Positions 1-6,421 of a DNA stretch of 11,298 bases are shown here, in pieces. The notes beneath the pieces are model-generated. The model had not been told where the DNA came from. It did not search any database and saw only the letters and a program-made list of their open reading frames with translations. The translations under genes were made by a program, and so were the position numbers. Position 1 is the first letter of the stretch; each line of letters begins with the position of its first letter. The DNA is from an uncultured Clostridia bacterium (GTDB lineage: Bacteria > Bacillota > Clostridia > TANB77 > CAG-508), in NCBI GenBank assembly GCA_947632745.1, contig CANRQH010000040.1:1-11298 (forward strand), given 5' to 3'.

Positions 1-74
1 ATTACCTTTATTATTTGTTGATCTTTGAAGTTTTTTAATATAGACAAATAATTATCTCTTTTTATTCGTTCCAT
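1..74 (-). CDS. AAA family ATPase, N-terminal fragment (runs off window)
   Basis: Only the first 24 codons are inside the window. They begin at the ATG read from 74 and encode MERIKRDNYLSILKNFKDQQ followed by IIKV. A strong ribosome binding site (TTAGGAGGGA, about 81-90) sits 7-8 bases upstream, and a near-consensus promoter lies just beyond it, so the start is well supported. The pattern 'R-x-x-Y-L-x-x-L-x-x-F-x-x-x-x-I-I-K-V' resembles the N-terminus of the widespread ATPases that carry a C-terminal DUF4143 domain, in which a 'TGIRRxGKS' Walker A motif follows immediately. That P-loop would fall just outside the window, so the family call is inference. These proteins are common in gut clostridia and often sit in accessory regions. 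Their physiological role is poorly defined. Confidence 0.6.
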   Translation of the reverse strand, partial: MERIKRDNYLSILKNFKDQQIIKV

Positions 75-95
75 AAAGATTCCCTCCTAATTACA

Positions 96-124
96 ATTAT
101 ACTCTCTATTTATATTATAGTCAA
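96..124 (-). promoter_or_regulatory. Sigma-A-type promoter of the ATPase gene
   Basis: On the minus strand a -35 TTGACT (124-119) and a perfect -10 TATAAT (101-96) are separated by exactly 17 bases. They lie about 22 bases upstream of the ATPase start, with an A-rich stretch upstream that could act as an UP element. The -35 box abuts a perfect inverted repeat (123-150), so repressor control is possible. Confidence 0.75.
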
Positions 125-178
125 GTTTTTTCAAAATTATGAAAAAACTTATTCATTTTGTAAGGTTTTTTCATAATT
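123..178. repeat. Triple inverted half-site cluster next to the ATPase promoter
   Basis: AAGTTTTTTC (123-132) and GAAAAAACTT (141-150) form a perfect 10-bp inverted repeat with an 8-base gap. The second arm, extended to AATTATGAAAAAAC (135-148), is also inverted against GTTTTTTCATAATT (165-178). Three alternating half-sites beginning inside the -35 box suggest an operator, though the AT-rich composition makes simple dyads less surprising. No cognate regulator is visible in the window. Confidence 0.45.
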
Positions 179-232
179 GTTGACTTGCGAAATTTAAAGA
201 TATTTTAAGGAGAGTGTCTATAAAGACAATTA

Positions 233-331
233 TTTACTAAGTTTATATACTGCATATTGGTTTAATGATACACACTCGTTTTTTGCTTCAACGGTTAATT
301 CAACACGAGTAACCCGACAAGCAAACCAGCA
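233..331 (-). pseudogene. In-frame 33-codon continuation after the remnant's stop
   Basis: Directly after the TAA at 334-332 the same frame reads on for 33 sense codons, from CWFACRVTRVELTVEAKNEC to a TAA at 232-230. It ends in QYAVYKLSK. There is no start codon or ribosome binding site, so it would be made only by readthrough. It may be the 3' end of the same decayed gene or of an unrelated fragment joined to it. I do not recognise the peptide. Confidence 0.3.
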
Positions 332-757
332 TTAATCTACATGCAGTCCTAGATCAAAATCAGAAGCAGAAACTGATGTATCTCTTTCCTCACTTAAAGT
401 ATTATTATACCCTAATGCTACTTCCTCCACACATTCTTCCGTTATAATCTGTAATCCGTGTTCCGTATCATTATAGAGCACTCTATACATCTTACTATTA
501 TATTGTACAAATGGACTTTTTTCATAATCATTAGTTGCTTCTGGTTTTATTTGTAATACATCTTTTGCTAATTTTTCTTTCGTTGATGTGCTTTCAGAAA
601 ATGTTCCATTATATATTTCTGATGCTTTTATATCTTTATATTTTCCATCTTTTGTTGTTAATGTTAATTCTGATAAATCTTCTGGTAAGTCTGTTTCTGG
701 GTCATAATCAAAATATCTTGCAAGTATTTCTTTAAATTTTTCTTCTGTTAATTTTCC
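332..757 (-). pseudogene. Coding remnant without a start codon (141 codons), surface/pilin-like repeat protein
   Basis: An uninterrupted 141-codon frame runs from GKLTEEKFKEILARYFDYD to DFDLGLHVD and then TAA (334-332). It is immediately preceded by an in-frame TAA (760-758), and the only ATG in frame is near codon 90, so it cannot be translated as a whole from a normal start. The codon choice and balanced, acidic composition look like real protein. The opening resembles linkers in clostridial secreted prepilin-like or cell-surface repeat proteins, but I cannot name the family firmly. After the stop the same frame stays open for 33 more codons. The likely reading is a gene that has lost its 5' part, with a promoter-like sequence still lying upstream. 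Confidence 0.6.
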
Positions 758-772
758 TTATGTACTGTATTA

Positions 773-802
773 AGTATAACTAAAACTAAATTTATTTGTC
801 AA
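773..802 (-). promoter_or_regulatory. Promoter-like sequence upstream of the start-less remnant
   Basis: On the minus strand a perfect -35 TTGACA (802-797) is followed after 18 bases by TATACT (778-773), close to the sigma-A consensus. It points into the 332-757 remnant. The -35 overlaps one copy of a 13-base direct repeat, AATTTATTTGTCA (789-801 and 841-853). Whether it is still active is unknown. Confidence 0.5.
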
Positions 803-817
803 TTTATTTTTACTTTT

Positions 818-842
818 TTACAAAAATGTTATCATTTTGTAA
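818..842. repeat. Short inverted repeat TTACAAAA/TTTTGTAA
   Basis: A perfect 8-bp inverted repeat (818-825 and 835-842) lies between the two copies of the direct repeat AATTTATTTGTCA. It could be an operator or a small hairpin. It is short and AT-only apart from one G/C pair, so it may be chance. Confidence 0.3.
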
Positions 843-869
843 TTTATTTGTCACATATTTTTTTATCAC

Positions 870-934
870 AAATAGACGGACTTAACTCGTATCAAACATC
901 TCTGTTTTCACAATACAAGTCCTTCCGTCTATTT
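870..934. repeat. Large hairpin, 11-bp perfect stem; terminator-like on plus strand
   Basis: AAATAGACGGA (870-880) pairs perfectly with TCCGTCTATTT (924-934). Inside this, CTT (881-883) can pair with AAG (917-919), and GTAT (889-892) with ATAC (913-916), leaving a 20-base apical loop. On the plus strand the stem runs into TTTTTATAT, resembling an intrinsic terminator with a long loop. On the minus strand it lies downstream of the antitoxin and broken toxin and is followed by an A-run. It may terminate transcription or be a small palindromic repeat element. It is by far the most GC-rich dyad in this gap. Confidence 0.55.
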
Positions 935-985
935 TTATATTACAATTTGTAATTTACTTATAATAGTCCTCCATCTAAATAATTT

Positions 986-1072
986 CTACCACCATAGTAC
1001 ATTTTCTATATAATCACAATTTGCTTCTATTTCTTCTAAACAAGTGTCTGAAATTACGATTTCATATTCCAT
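986..1072 (-). pseudogene. RelE/ParE-type toxin, truncated after 28 codons
   Basis: An ATG at 1072-1070 overlaps the end of the antitoxin gene by 11 bases, the usual translational coupling of a toxin-antitoxin pair. It encodes MEYEIVISDTCLEEIEANCD followed by YIENVLWW, then TAG at 988-986. The opening matches the first strand and helix of RelE/ParE superfamily toxins ('YxVxxSxxxxxxLxxIxxYI'), which normally run 85-110 residues. The central strands and catalytic or binding residues are therefore missing. In another frame the following bases read MYYGGRNYLDGGLL then stop, suggesting a junction with unrelated sequence. The product is presumably inactive. The family assignment rests on a short N-terminus plus context. 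Confidence 0.6.
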
Positions 1073-1301
1073 ATTTTAATTCCCATTCTTTAAAGACATC
1101 TTCGGCTTTTCTTACTCTTCCATTATTATAATCTTCTTCTGACTTCAATATTTTTCTTTCTATTTCTTCATCTAACATTTTCTTTTTATATTCTTCCATA
1201 CTCATAACAACTACATTATTTTTACTATTTTTACTTACTACAATTTCTCCATATTGATTAACTGCTGTTTCTATTTCTTTTAAATTTGTTAATTGTTGCA
1301 T
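1062..1301 (-). CDS. Phd/YefM family type II antitoxin
   Basis: A 79-residue protein with the classic layout of the Phd/YefM fold. The N-terminal DNA-binding part reads LTNLKEIETAVNQYGEIVVSK (about residues 4-24) and is followed by the conserved 'NNVVVMSMEEYKKK' strand-helix (about 28-41). The charged C-terminal tail (42-79) would wrap and neutralise a RelE/ParE-type toxin and is typically unstructured alone. Such antitoxins also repress their own operon. The start has a good AGAGGAG site 7 bases upstream and an extended -10 promoter behind it. The downstream toxin frame overlaps by 11 bases but is truncated, so this appears to be an orphan antitoxin, perhaps kept for regulation or protection against related toxins. 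Confidence 0.88.
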   Translation of the reverse strand: MQQLTNLKEIETAVNQYGEIVVSKNSKNNVVVMSMEEYKKKMLDEEIERKILKSEEDYNNGRVRKAEDVFKEWELKYGI

Positions 1302-1332
1302 AGCAATACTCCTCTCTTTTCATACTATTTAT

Positions 1333-1361
1333 ATTATAGCATAAATTTTACTATTTTTGAA
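1333..1361 (-). promoter_or_regulatory. Extended -10 promoter of the antitoxin gene
   Basis: The minus strand carries TGCTATAAT (1341-1333), an extended -10, with a weak -35 TTCAAA (1361-1356) at 17-base spacing. It lies about 30 bases upstream of the antitoxin start. A weak -35 with a strong extended -10 fits an autoregulated toxin-antitoxin promoter. Confidence 0.6.
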
Positions 1362-1464
1362 TACTTTTCGTTAATTTTCTAAAATTATTATTTGTAAATA
1401 ATTTCATTATATACAATTTCTTAGGCTTGTCCTTTAATTGCATTCATTGTTCCCACCCAATATC

Positions 1465-4023
1465 CTACATTCCAGTAAGAGGCAATATTTCATACACTTT
1501 AGTCTTCCAAGTTGAATCTTTTATAATATCAATTCCATTATACTTTCCTGTTAAAGTTGCAGTATTTTGAAAAACATCATCTCTTTTTACATCAGAATTC
1601 ACTTTTGCAAATAGTGACATTTCTTGGTCTGAGCTAAATCCTGCATTTACTGTTCCAAAATCTATTTTAATACTTGTTATATATTCGTTGCTTGATAATT
1701 CTTTAGAAAAATCAATTTCTTCTGATTTTTTAGTATCTAAACCTTCTAAAAATAAAACATAATCTTCTGTAAAATTAGTTTTGTAGTATAAATTATAACT
1801 TCCATCTTGATTATAAGTTCCCAAATTCATTTTTGTTAATCTTATATAATCAGTTGGAATTTGGTCTTCAAATGTGAAATTATCTAAGGGTACATTTCCT
1901 GTGTTTTTTATATTTATTTTATATTCTATTTTTTCATCTGCCTGCGCTTTATCTGGTCCTGTTTTTTCTATTTCTGCATCTGGGTTTTTAGGTTTATTTT
2001 TTATATTTAATGAAACTATTTCTTTATTTTTAGAAATTTCAACCGTATAGTAATTTTCGTCTAAAATATACCATTCGTTTGTTTTTGTTTCCTTTACTTT
2101 GTACGTTCCTTTTTCTAAATCTTTTGTTGTTGCAATACCATCTTTATTTGTTGTAACAGTATCTACAAGATTTCCATTACTACTATATATTTCAAATATA
2201 ACTCCTTCAAGTGGTGCACCTTTTTCTAGTCCTGTAATTTCACTTTTGTCTTCTGTTGTTTTTATAATTTGAATATTTCCTCTTATTTTTTGATTTTCAA
2301 CTATTACATCTTTTACCTTATTTGCTTCAAGTGGCACTTCTATTATTTCATTATTTAGCTCATATAATTCATCTGTTTTTGTTTCTTTTAATCTTAATTT
2401 TTGGTAATCTCTTATTACATATTCTTTTGTATATGCTTCCCCGTTTTCGTTTGTTTTTATGGTTTCTAATACATTATCATTTGTATCTAAAACTTCAAAT
2501 TCTACGTTTGGCAATTTTATTTCGTTATTATCTTTATCAACTTTTATTACTCTAAGCCCACCTTTTTTTAATTCATCTTCTACTGTAGTTTCTGTAAGTT
2601 CATTCCACTTTATTTCAACATTTTGGTCTTCTGCTAAATTGTACCATTGGTTGGTTTTAGTTTCTTTTAGCAAATAATTTCCTGTTCTTAAATTTTTTAT
2701 TTCTATTTTGCCATCTACATCTGTATTATATGTGCCAACTACTTTTCCTAACTCTTCGCTATATAGCTCAAATTCAACATTTCCAAGGGTTAGTTTGTTG
2801 TCTTCTTTATCAACTTTGTATATTGTTAAATCTCCTTTTTTGTGTTCATTTTCTATTTGTACTAAACTTGTTTGATTGTAATCTATATGAACATTAAATT
2901 CTGTGTTTTCTTTTAAGATATAATTTTCATTTGTCTTTGTTTCTTTTAATACATATTCTCCAGGGAATAAACTCTCAAATAATATTTCTCCATTTGCATC
3001 TGTCGTTTTAGTTTGAACTAACTCTTTTTTTGAATTATATAGTTCAAAAGTTACTCCATCTATTCCTTTTTTTGTTTCATCATCTATTTTTTCTATTTTA
3101 AGTTTTCCTGTATCTAATTTTAAATTAATATTTGCTGTTTTTGTTACATTTTCAGTATTATCTGTTGTTAATAAATAATTTTGTGAACCTGCAATTACGC
3201 TGTCTCCTTTATACATAGGATAACTTTTTAAATCTGCTTGAACTTCAATATTTATATTTCTATTTGAATCTAATTTTGATAATTTGATTTTAAAATTCTC
3301 TCCTGATGCAAAAGATGTTTTTATATTTCCATTTACATCTGTAATTAAGTCCCCGTTTTCTAATCCTGAAACGGATTTTATATTATATGATGAAACTTCT
3401 GAATTTGATGATACTTTGTATGTGATAGAATAATAATTTCCATCTTCTGTTAAATCTTGTACTTTTGTTATTTGTAAATTATCATCAAATGTTTCAGATC
3501 CTCCTTCTCCTATTTTTACAAGATTGTGCAACGCACTTAACATTGCTTGACCTTCTTGGTCTCCTTCATCTGCTTGATAAATATTTACGTCTGCTTGTCC
3601 TATTAAACAATATATTGCATCTAAAGTTACAGCATATGCATCATAATCTGATGATAAGCCCATTTGTCCTGCAGTTTTATATGGATAACCATTTTTTACA
3701 GCTCTCCATACTTTATTATTATTTATAAATGAGTTTATATATACTGTGTAACTCCCTATTTTTCCAGGACCATTTTTACCTCTATTTAAACAATATGCTG
3801 GATGCCATTTTCCATCTTTAGTGTATCCTAAAATATCACATGTTCTATAAGTATACATACCTTTTTCATCATTATAATATTTTAAATGATAGTCCGCTTC
3901 TCCCTTTTTTTCTATATATGCGTCACCGCCGATATATGTTGCATTTATTATATTTGAAGCATTAGAAATAAATATTATTGATAACAATAATATAACTAAT
4001 ATTTTTTTTGAAATTTTTAACAT
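1465..4023 (-). CDS. Secreted thioester/SpaA-repeat adhesin-like protein ending at LPLTG (anchor missing)
   Basis: This 852-residue surface-type protein starts at an ATG with AGGAGG 6-7 bases upstream. Residues 1-28 form a signal peptide (positive MLKISKK, then a hydrophobic core). Residues about 30-175 look like a thioester domain, with the YCLN motif (Cys78) and a TLDAIYC segment (133-139) where such domains normally have TQxAI[WY]. Four CnaB/SpaA repeats follow (about 306-393, 397-485, 488-577, 582-676). Each has an opening-strand lysine and a repeated KETKTN/D motif carrying the presumed catalytic Glu, so intramolecular isopeptide bonds are expected. A DUF11-like domain (about 680-825) precedes ILPLTGM and the stop. 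LPLTG fits the sortase LPXTG pattern, but the hydrophobic segment and basic tail that normally follow are absent, so wall anchoring should fail unless a frameshift is restored. The gene is monocistronic with its own promoter. A role in host attachment is inference from domain architecture. Confidence 0.88.
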   Translation of the reverse strand: MLKISKKILVILLLSIIFISNASNIINATYIGGDAYIEKKGEADYHLKYYNDEKGMYTYRTCDILGYTKDGKWHPAYCLNRGKNGPGKIGSYTVYINSFINNNKVWRAVKNGYPYKTAGQMGLSSDYDAYAVTLDAIYCLIGQADVNIYQADEGDQEGQAMLSALHNLVKIGEGGSETFDDNLQITKVQDLTEDGNYYSITYKVSSNSEVSSYNIKSVSGLENGDLITDVNGNIKTSFASGENFKIKLSKLDSNRNINIEVQADLKSYPMYKGDSVIAGSQNYLLTTDNTENVTKTANINLKLDTGKLKIEKIDDETKKGIDGVTFELYNSKKELVQTKTTDANGEILFESLFPGEYVLKETKTNENYILKENTEFNVHIDYNQTSLVQIENEHKKGDLTIYKVDKEDNKLTLGNVEFELYSEELGKVVGTYNTDVDGKIEIKNLRTGNYLLKETKTNQWYNLAEDQNVEIKWNELTETTVEDELKKGGLRVIKVDKDNNEIKLPNVEFEVLDTNDNVLETIKTNENGEAYTKEYVIRDYQKLRLKETKTDELYELNNEIIEVPLEANKVKDVIVENQKIRGNIQIIKTTEDKSEITGLEKGAPLEGVIFEIYSSNGNLVDTVTTNKDGIATTKDLEKGTYKVKETKTNEWYILDENYYTVEISKNKEIVSLNIKNKPKNPDAEIEKTGPDKAQADEKIEYKINIKNTGNVPLDNFTFEDQIPTDYIRLTKMNLGTYNQDGSYNLYYKTNFTEDYVLFLEGLDTKKSEEIDFSKELSSNEYITSIKIDFGTVNAGFSSDQEMSLFAKVNSDVKRDDVFQNTATLTGKYNGIDIIKDSTWKTKVYEILPLTGM

Positions 4024-4123
4024 TTAAATCCTCCTATTTTGAACTTTTTTGATTTTTAAACTAGAGAATTATAAAAAACTTTCTTAAAAAAATAAATAAA
4101 TGAATATGATTTAATATGGATAT

Positions 4124-4152
4124 ATATTATAATATTTTTAAAATTATGTCAA
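4124..4152 (-). promoter_or_regulatory. Promoter of the adhesin-like gene
   Basis: A perfect -35 TTGACA (4152-4147) is followed by TAATAT (4129-4124) at 17 bases, or by the perfect but closer TATAAT (4131-4126) at 15 bases. It lies about 100 bases upstream of the gene. The transcribed leader (about 4024-4115) shows no obvious riboswitch structure. Confidence 0.6.
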
Positions 4153-4210
4153 GTGTTTTTGGTAATTAATTTTTCTAAAAGTTAATAATTATTACAATTC
4201 ACAATTAATA

Positions 4211-4391
4211 AAGTTCGAAATTAATAAATTTTTCATAAAAAAGCTTTGTCATTTGCTTTTTCGTAGAAATTCTAACTATTTTTTATGGCACCCTTCCACG
4301 GTTACCGTGAACTCTTTCCATAAAAAATGTAAGAATTTCTTGCTCAAAGCATTCCATCGCTCTTTACTCAAATTTTATTAATTTCGAACTT
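4211..4391. repeat. 181-bp nested palindrome (MITE-like or structured RNA) downstream of hisS
   Basis: Perfect 18-bp outer arms, AAGTTCGAAATTAATAAA (4211-4228) and its complement (4374-4391), enclose further nested pairings in the right order. These are GCTTTG/CAAAGC (4243-4248/4345-4350), GAAATTCT/AGAATTTC (4266-4273/4332-4339), ATTTTTTATGG/CCATAAAAAAT (4278-4288/4318-4328), and the tip CACGG-TTA-CCGTG (4297-4309). The whole element can fold into one rod. There is no open reading frame of note. It lies in the 405-bp gap between hisS and the adhesin gene and may terminate the hisS operon. A non-autonomous mobile element or a structured RNA are both possible. I saw no clear target-site duplication. 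Confidence 0.7.
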
Positions 4392-4428
4392 GTAAATCGT
4401 AAATAGTAACAATACGTTTAATTTAAAA

Positions 4429-5724
4429 TTAAATACTTTTCGTTTCTTGCTCTCCTGTTTCCATATTTTTTATAGTATATGAATTTGACTTAACTTCGTC
4501 ATCTCCTATAACAACAGTATATGGAATTTGGAGTTTATCTGCATACTTAAATTGATTTTTAATTTTTTTATTTTCAAAATAAATTTGAACTTTTTTTCCT
4601 TCTTGTCTAAACTTATTTGCAACCTTTGAAACATACTCAAAGTCTTCTGTCATAGACAATACTAAAATATCTGCTATTGATTTTTTTTCTGATTTTATTA
4701 AATTCACTTCATTTAGCTGATAAAATAATCTGGTTAATCCTATTGATATACCAACACCAGGAAGCTTTTTGTCTGTGTAATATTCTGCTAAGTTCTCATA
4801 TCTTCCTCCTGAGCATATACTTCCTAGGCTCTTATAGTCATCTAAAAATGTTTCGTATACTGTACCTGTGTAATAATCCAAACCTCTTGCTATTGTTAAT
4901 TCTATTTTAAAGTTGTCTTCTGGCATTCCAAATATTCTTATATATTTTACAACTTCTTCAAGTTCTTCTAATCCTTTTACAAATGCTTCATTTTGAAAAT
5001 TTAATTGTTTTAATTTTTTTAGTTTTTCATCATTAGTTCCTTGTATTTCTATGAAATTCATTATGCTATCTACTTTTTCTTTTTCTATATTTAAATCTTC
5101 GAGCTCTTTAATTACTTTTTCTTTTCCTATTTTTTCTATTTTGTCTATTATTCTTAAGATGTCTGGAGCAATACTAGAAAGTTCTAATTGTTCAAATAAT
5201 CCATTTAATATTTTTCTATTATTTATACAAATTGTAAATTTTCCGAATCCTAATTCTTTAAATGTTTCATAAATTACTATTGGAAGTTCTGCATCATTTA
5301 TAATACTTAACTCTCCATCTCCTATTATATCTATATCACATTGATAAAGCTCACGATATCTACCTTTTTGTGGTTTTTCCCCTCTAAATACTTTTCCAAT
5401 TTGATATCTTCTAAATGGAAATGCTAGGCTTCCATAATTTTTAGCAACATATTTTGCAAGTGGAACTGTTAAATCAAATCTTAAACTTAAGTCATTTTCT
5501 CCTTTAGTGAAACGATATATTTGTTTTTCTGTCTCTCCTCCTGCTTTTGCTAAAATAACTTTTGAATCTTCTATAATTGGTGTGTTTAATGGTAAAAAAC
5601 CAAATTTTTCATATGTATTTTGAATTTTATCTTTTATTTGATTAAATAAAATTTGCTCTTGTGGTAACAATTCCATAAATCCAGGAAGTGTACGTGGTTC
5701 TACTTTATTCATTTTATATTTCAT
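4429..5724 (-). CDS. hisS: Histidine--tRNA ligase
   Basis: Class II aminoacyl-tRNA synthetase that charges tRNA-His with histidine in the cytoplasm. The 431 residues match the usual bacterial length of about 420-430. Visible motifs are class II motif 2 (RRYQIGKVFRGE, 105-116, then YQCDID), the histidine-specific RGLDYYTGTVYE (280-291), GSICSGGRYENL (301-312), motif 3 GVGISIGLTR (323-332), and a C-terminal anticodon-binding domain starting near ADILVLS (351). The first ATG directly abuts the AAAGGG ribosome site, so the second ATG (residue 5, MNKVEP) is at least as likely to be the true start. It follows the HD-hydrolase gene by 56 bases, probably in one transcript from the sigH promoter. The leader is too short for a T-box. 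Confidence 0.97.
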   Translation of the reverse strand: MKYKMNKVEPRTLPGFMELLPQEQILFNQIKDKIQNTYEKFGFLPLNTPIIEDSKVILAKAGGETEKQIYRFTKGENDLSLRFDLTVPLAKYVAKNYGSLAFPFRRYQIGKVFRGEKPQKGRYRELYQCDIDIIGDGELSIINDAELPIVIYETFKELGFGKFTICINNRKILNGLFEQLELSSIAPDILRIIDKIEKIGKEKVIKELEDLNIEKEKVDSIMNFIEIQGTNDEKLKKLKQLNFQNEAFVKGLEELEEVVKYIRIFGMPEDNFKIELTIARGLDYYTGTVYETFLDDYKSLGSICSGGRYENLAEYYTDKKLPGVGISIGLTRLFYQLNEVNLIKSEKKSIADILVLSMTEDFEYVSKVANKFRQEGKKVQIYFENKKIKNQFKYADKLQIPYTVVIGDDEVKSNSYTIKNMETGEQETKSI

Positions 5725-5737
5725 CCCTTTCTTTTTT

Positions 5738-5778
5738 ATTTGGAAAGCACTTTATTCAAAAGCAATTTATTTCCAAAT
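5738..5778. repeat. Hairpin in the HD gene/hisS gap
   Basis: ATTTGGAAA (5738-5746) and TTTCCAAAT (5770-5778) form a perfect 9-bp stem around a 23-base loop. It fills most of the 56-base gap between the HD hydrolase stop and hisS. It could influence hisS translation or mRNA processing. No T-run follows on the minus strand, so it is not a standard terminator there. Confidence 0.4.
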
Positions 5779-5780
5779 TT

Positions 5781-6335
5781 TTATGTATCAAAAAAATAAG
5801 TTGCTTCTAAATCTGCTTCATGTGTTAATAATGCTACTGGATATTTTTCATATGCTAAACCTATTGTTGTGTATAATTCTTTTGGTTCAGTATATCCCAT
5901 ATGCCATCTTATTGCGTATTTTTCTTCTGGAGTTAGTTTTATATATTCTGTTATCATCATTACTGATTTTTCTCCATGTCCATATGGAATAGTATCATCT
6001 ATTGTATAATATGGTACTTTTTCCCATACCCCTAATGCGTTTTTTGCATTACGATAATCTATTTTGTAGTAGTTCGCTTTACATATATCATGTAACAATG
6101 CTATTATAATTATTGAATCTTCTGGTGTTTTTATTTCTATACATGAATTTTTTACTTTTTCTTTTAATATTTCATATACTTTCAAACTATGCTCTACTAA
6201 TCCATGTTCTCTACTTCCATGAAATCGTGTACTTGCTGGTGCATCGAAAAAATCTGTTTTTTCTATAAAATCTATTAGTTCTTCTATATTTTCTCTTTTT
6301 GTGCTTCTAAGTAAATTTAAAAATTCTTCTTTCAT
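5781..6335 (-). CDS. HD-domain metal-dependent hydrolase, function unknown
   Basis: A 184-residue protein of the HD phosphohydrolase superfamily, in which His and Asp residues bind divalent metals to cleave phosphoester bonds. Visible candidates are FHGSREHGLVEHS (38-50; His39, His44, His49), the signature LLHDICK (80-86; His82-Asp83), GHGEKS (119-124; His120), RWHMG (143-147; His145) and THEAD (171-175; Asp175). The core metal ligands therefore seem complete. There is no nucleotidyltransferase, ACT or membrane part, so it is a stand-alone HD domain. Substrate cannot be read from the sequence; nucleotides, nucleic acid ends or signalling nucleotides are all possible. GGAG lies 10 bases before the ATG. 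It sits between sigH (86-base gap) and hisS (56-base gap), likely co-transcribed. Confidence 0.85.
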   Translation of the reverse strand: MKEEFLNLLRSTKRENIEELIDFIEKTDFFDAPASTRFHGSREHGLVEHSLKVYEILKEKVKNSCIEIKTPEDSIIIIALLHDICKANYYKIDYRNAKNALGVWEKVPYYTIDDTIPYGHGEKSVMMITEYIKLTPEEKYAIRWHMGYTEPKELYTTIGLAYEKYPVALLTHEADLEATYFFDT

Positions 6336-6421
6336 TTTTTGTTTTCTCCTTTTTTTCTTCTTGCTTTTTTTATTTTATAACATTTTCTATTTTTGCATTT
6401 TTTATAGCATTTCTTAGTTTT

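Noticed and set aside
180..215. Rightward promoter and gene start (TTGACT followed by AAGGAGAGTG)
   Set aside because: The -10 is poor at any allowed spacing, and the GTG after the ribosome-site-like sequence opens only 8 codons.
216..229. Insertion-sequence end (TGTCTATAAAGACA)
   Set aside because: It is a 5-bp dyad only. No matching inverted end or transposase frame was found in the window.
535..735. Plus-strand leucine/phenylalanine-rich short frame
   Set aside because: It is antisense to the minus-strand remnant at 332-757 and has a composition typical of reversed AT-rich coding sequence. No ribosome site.
2322..3728. Several plus-strand short frames inside the adhesin gene
   Set aside because: All lie opposite a well-supported 852-codon gene, are hydrophobic low-complexity shadows, and lack ribosome sites.
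5725..5780. T-box leader for hisS
   Set aside because: The gap upstream of hisS is only 56 bases and holds one AT-rich hairpin. There is no T-box sequence or terminator/antiterminator pair.
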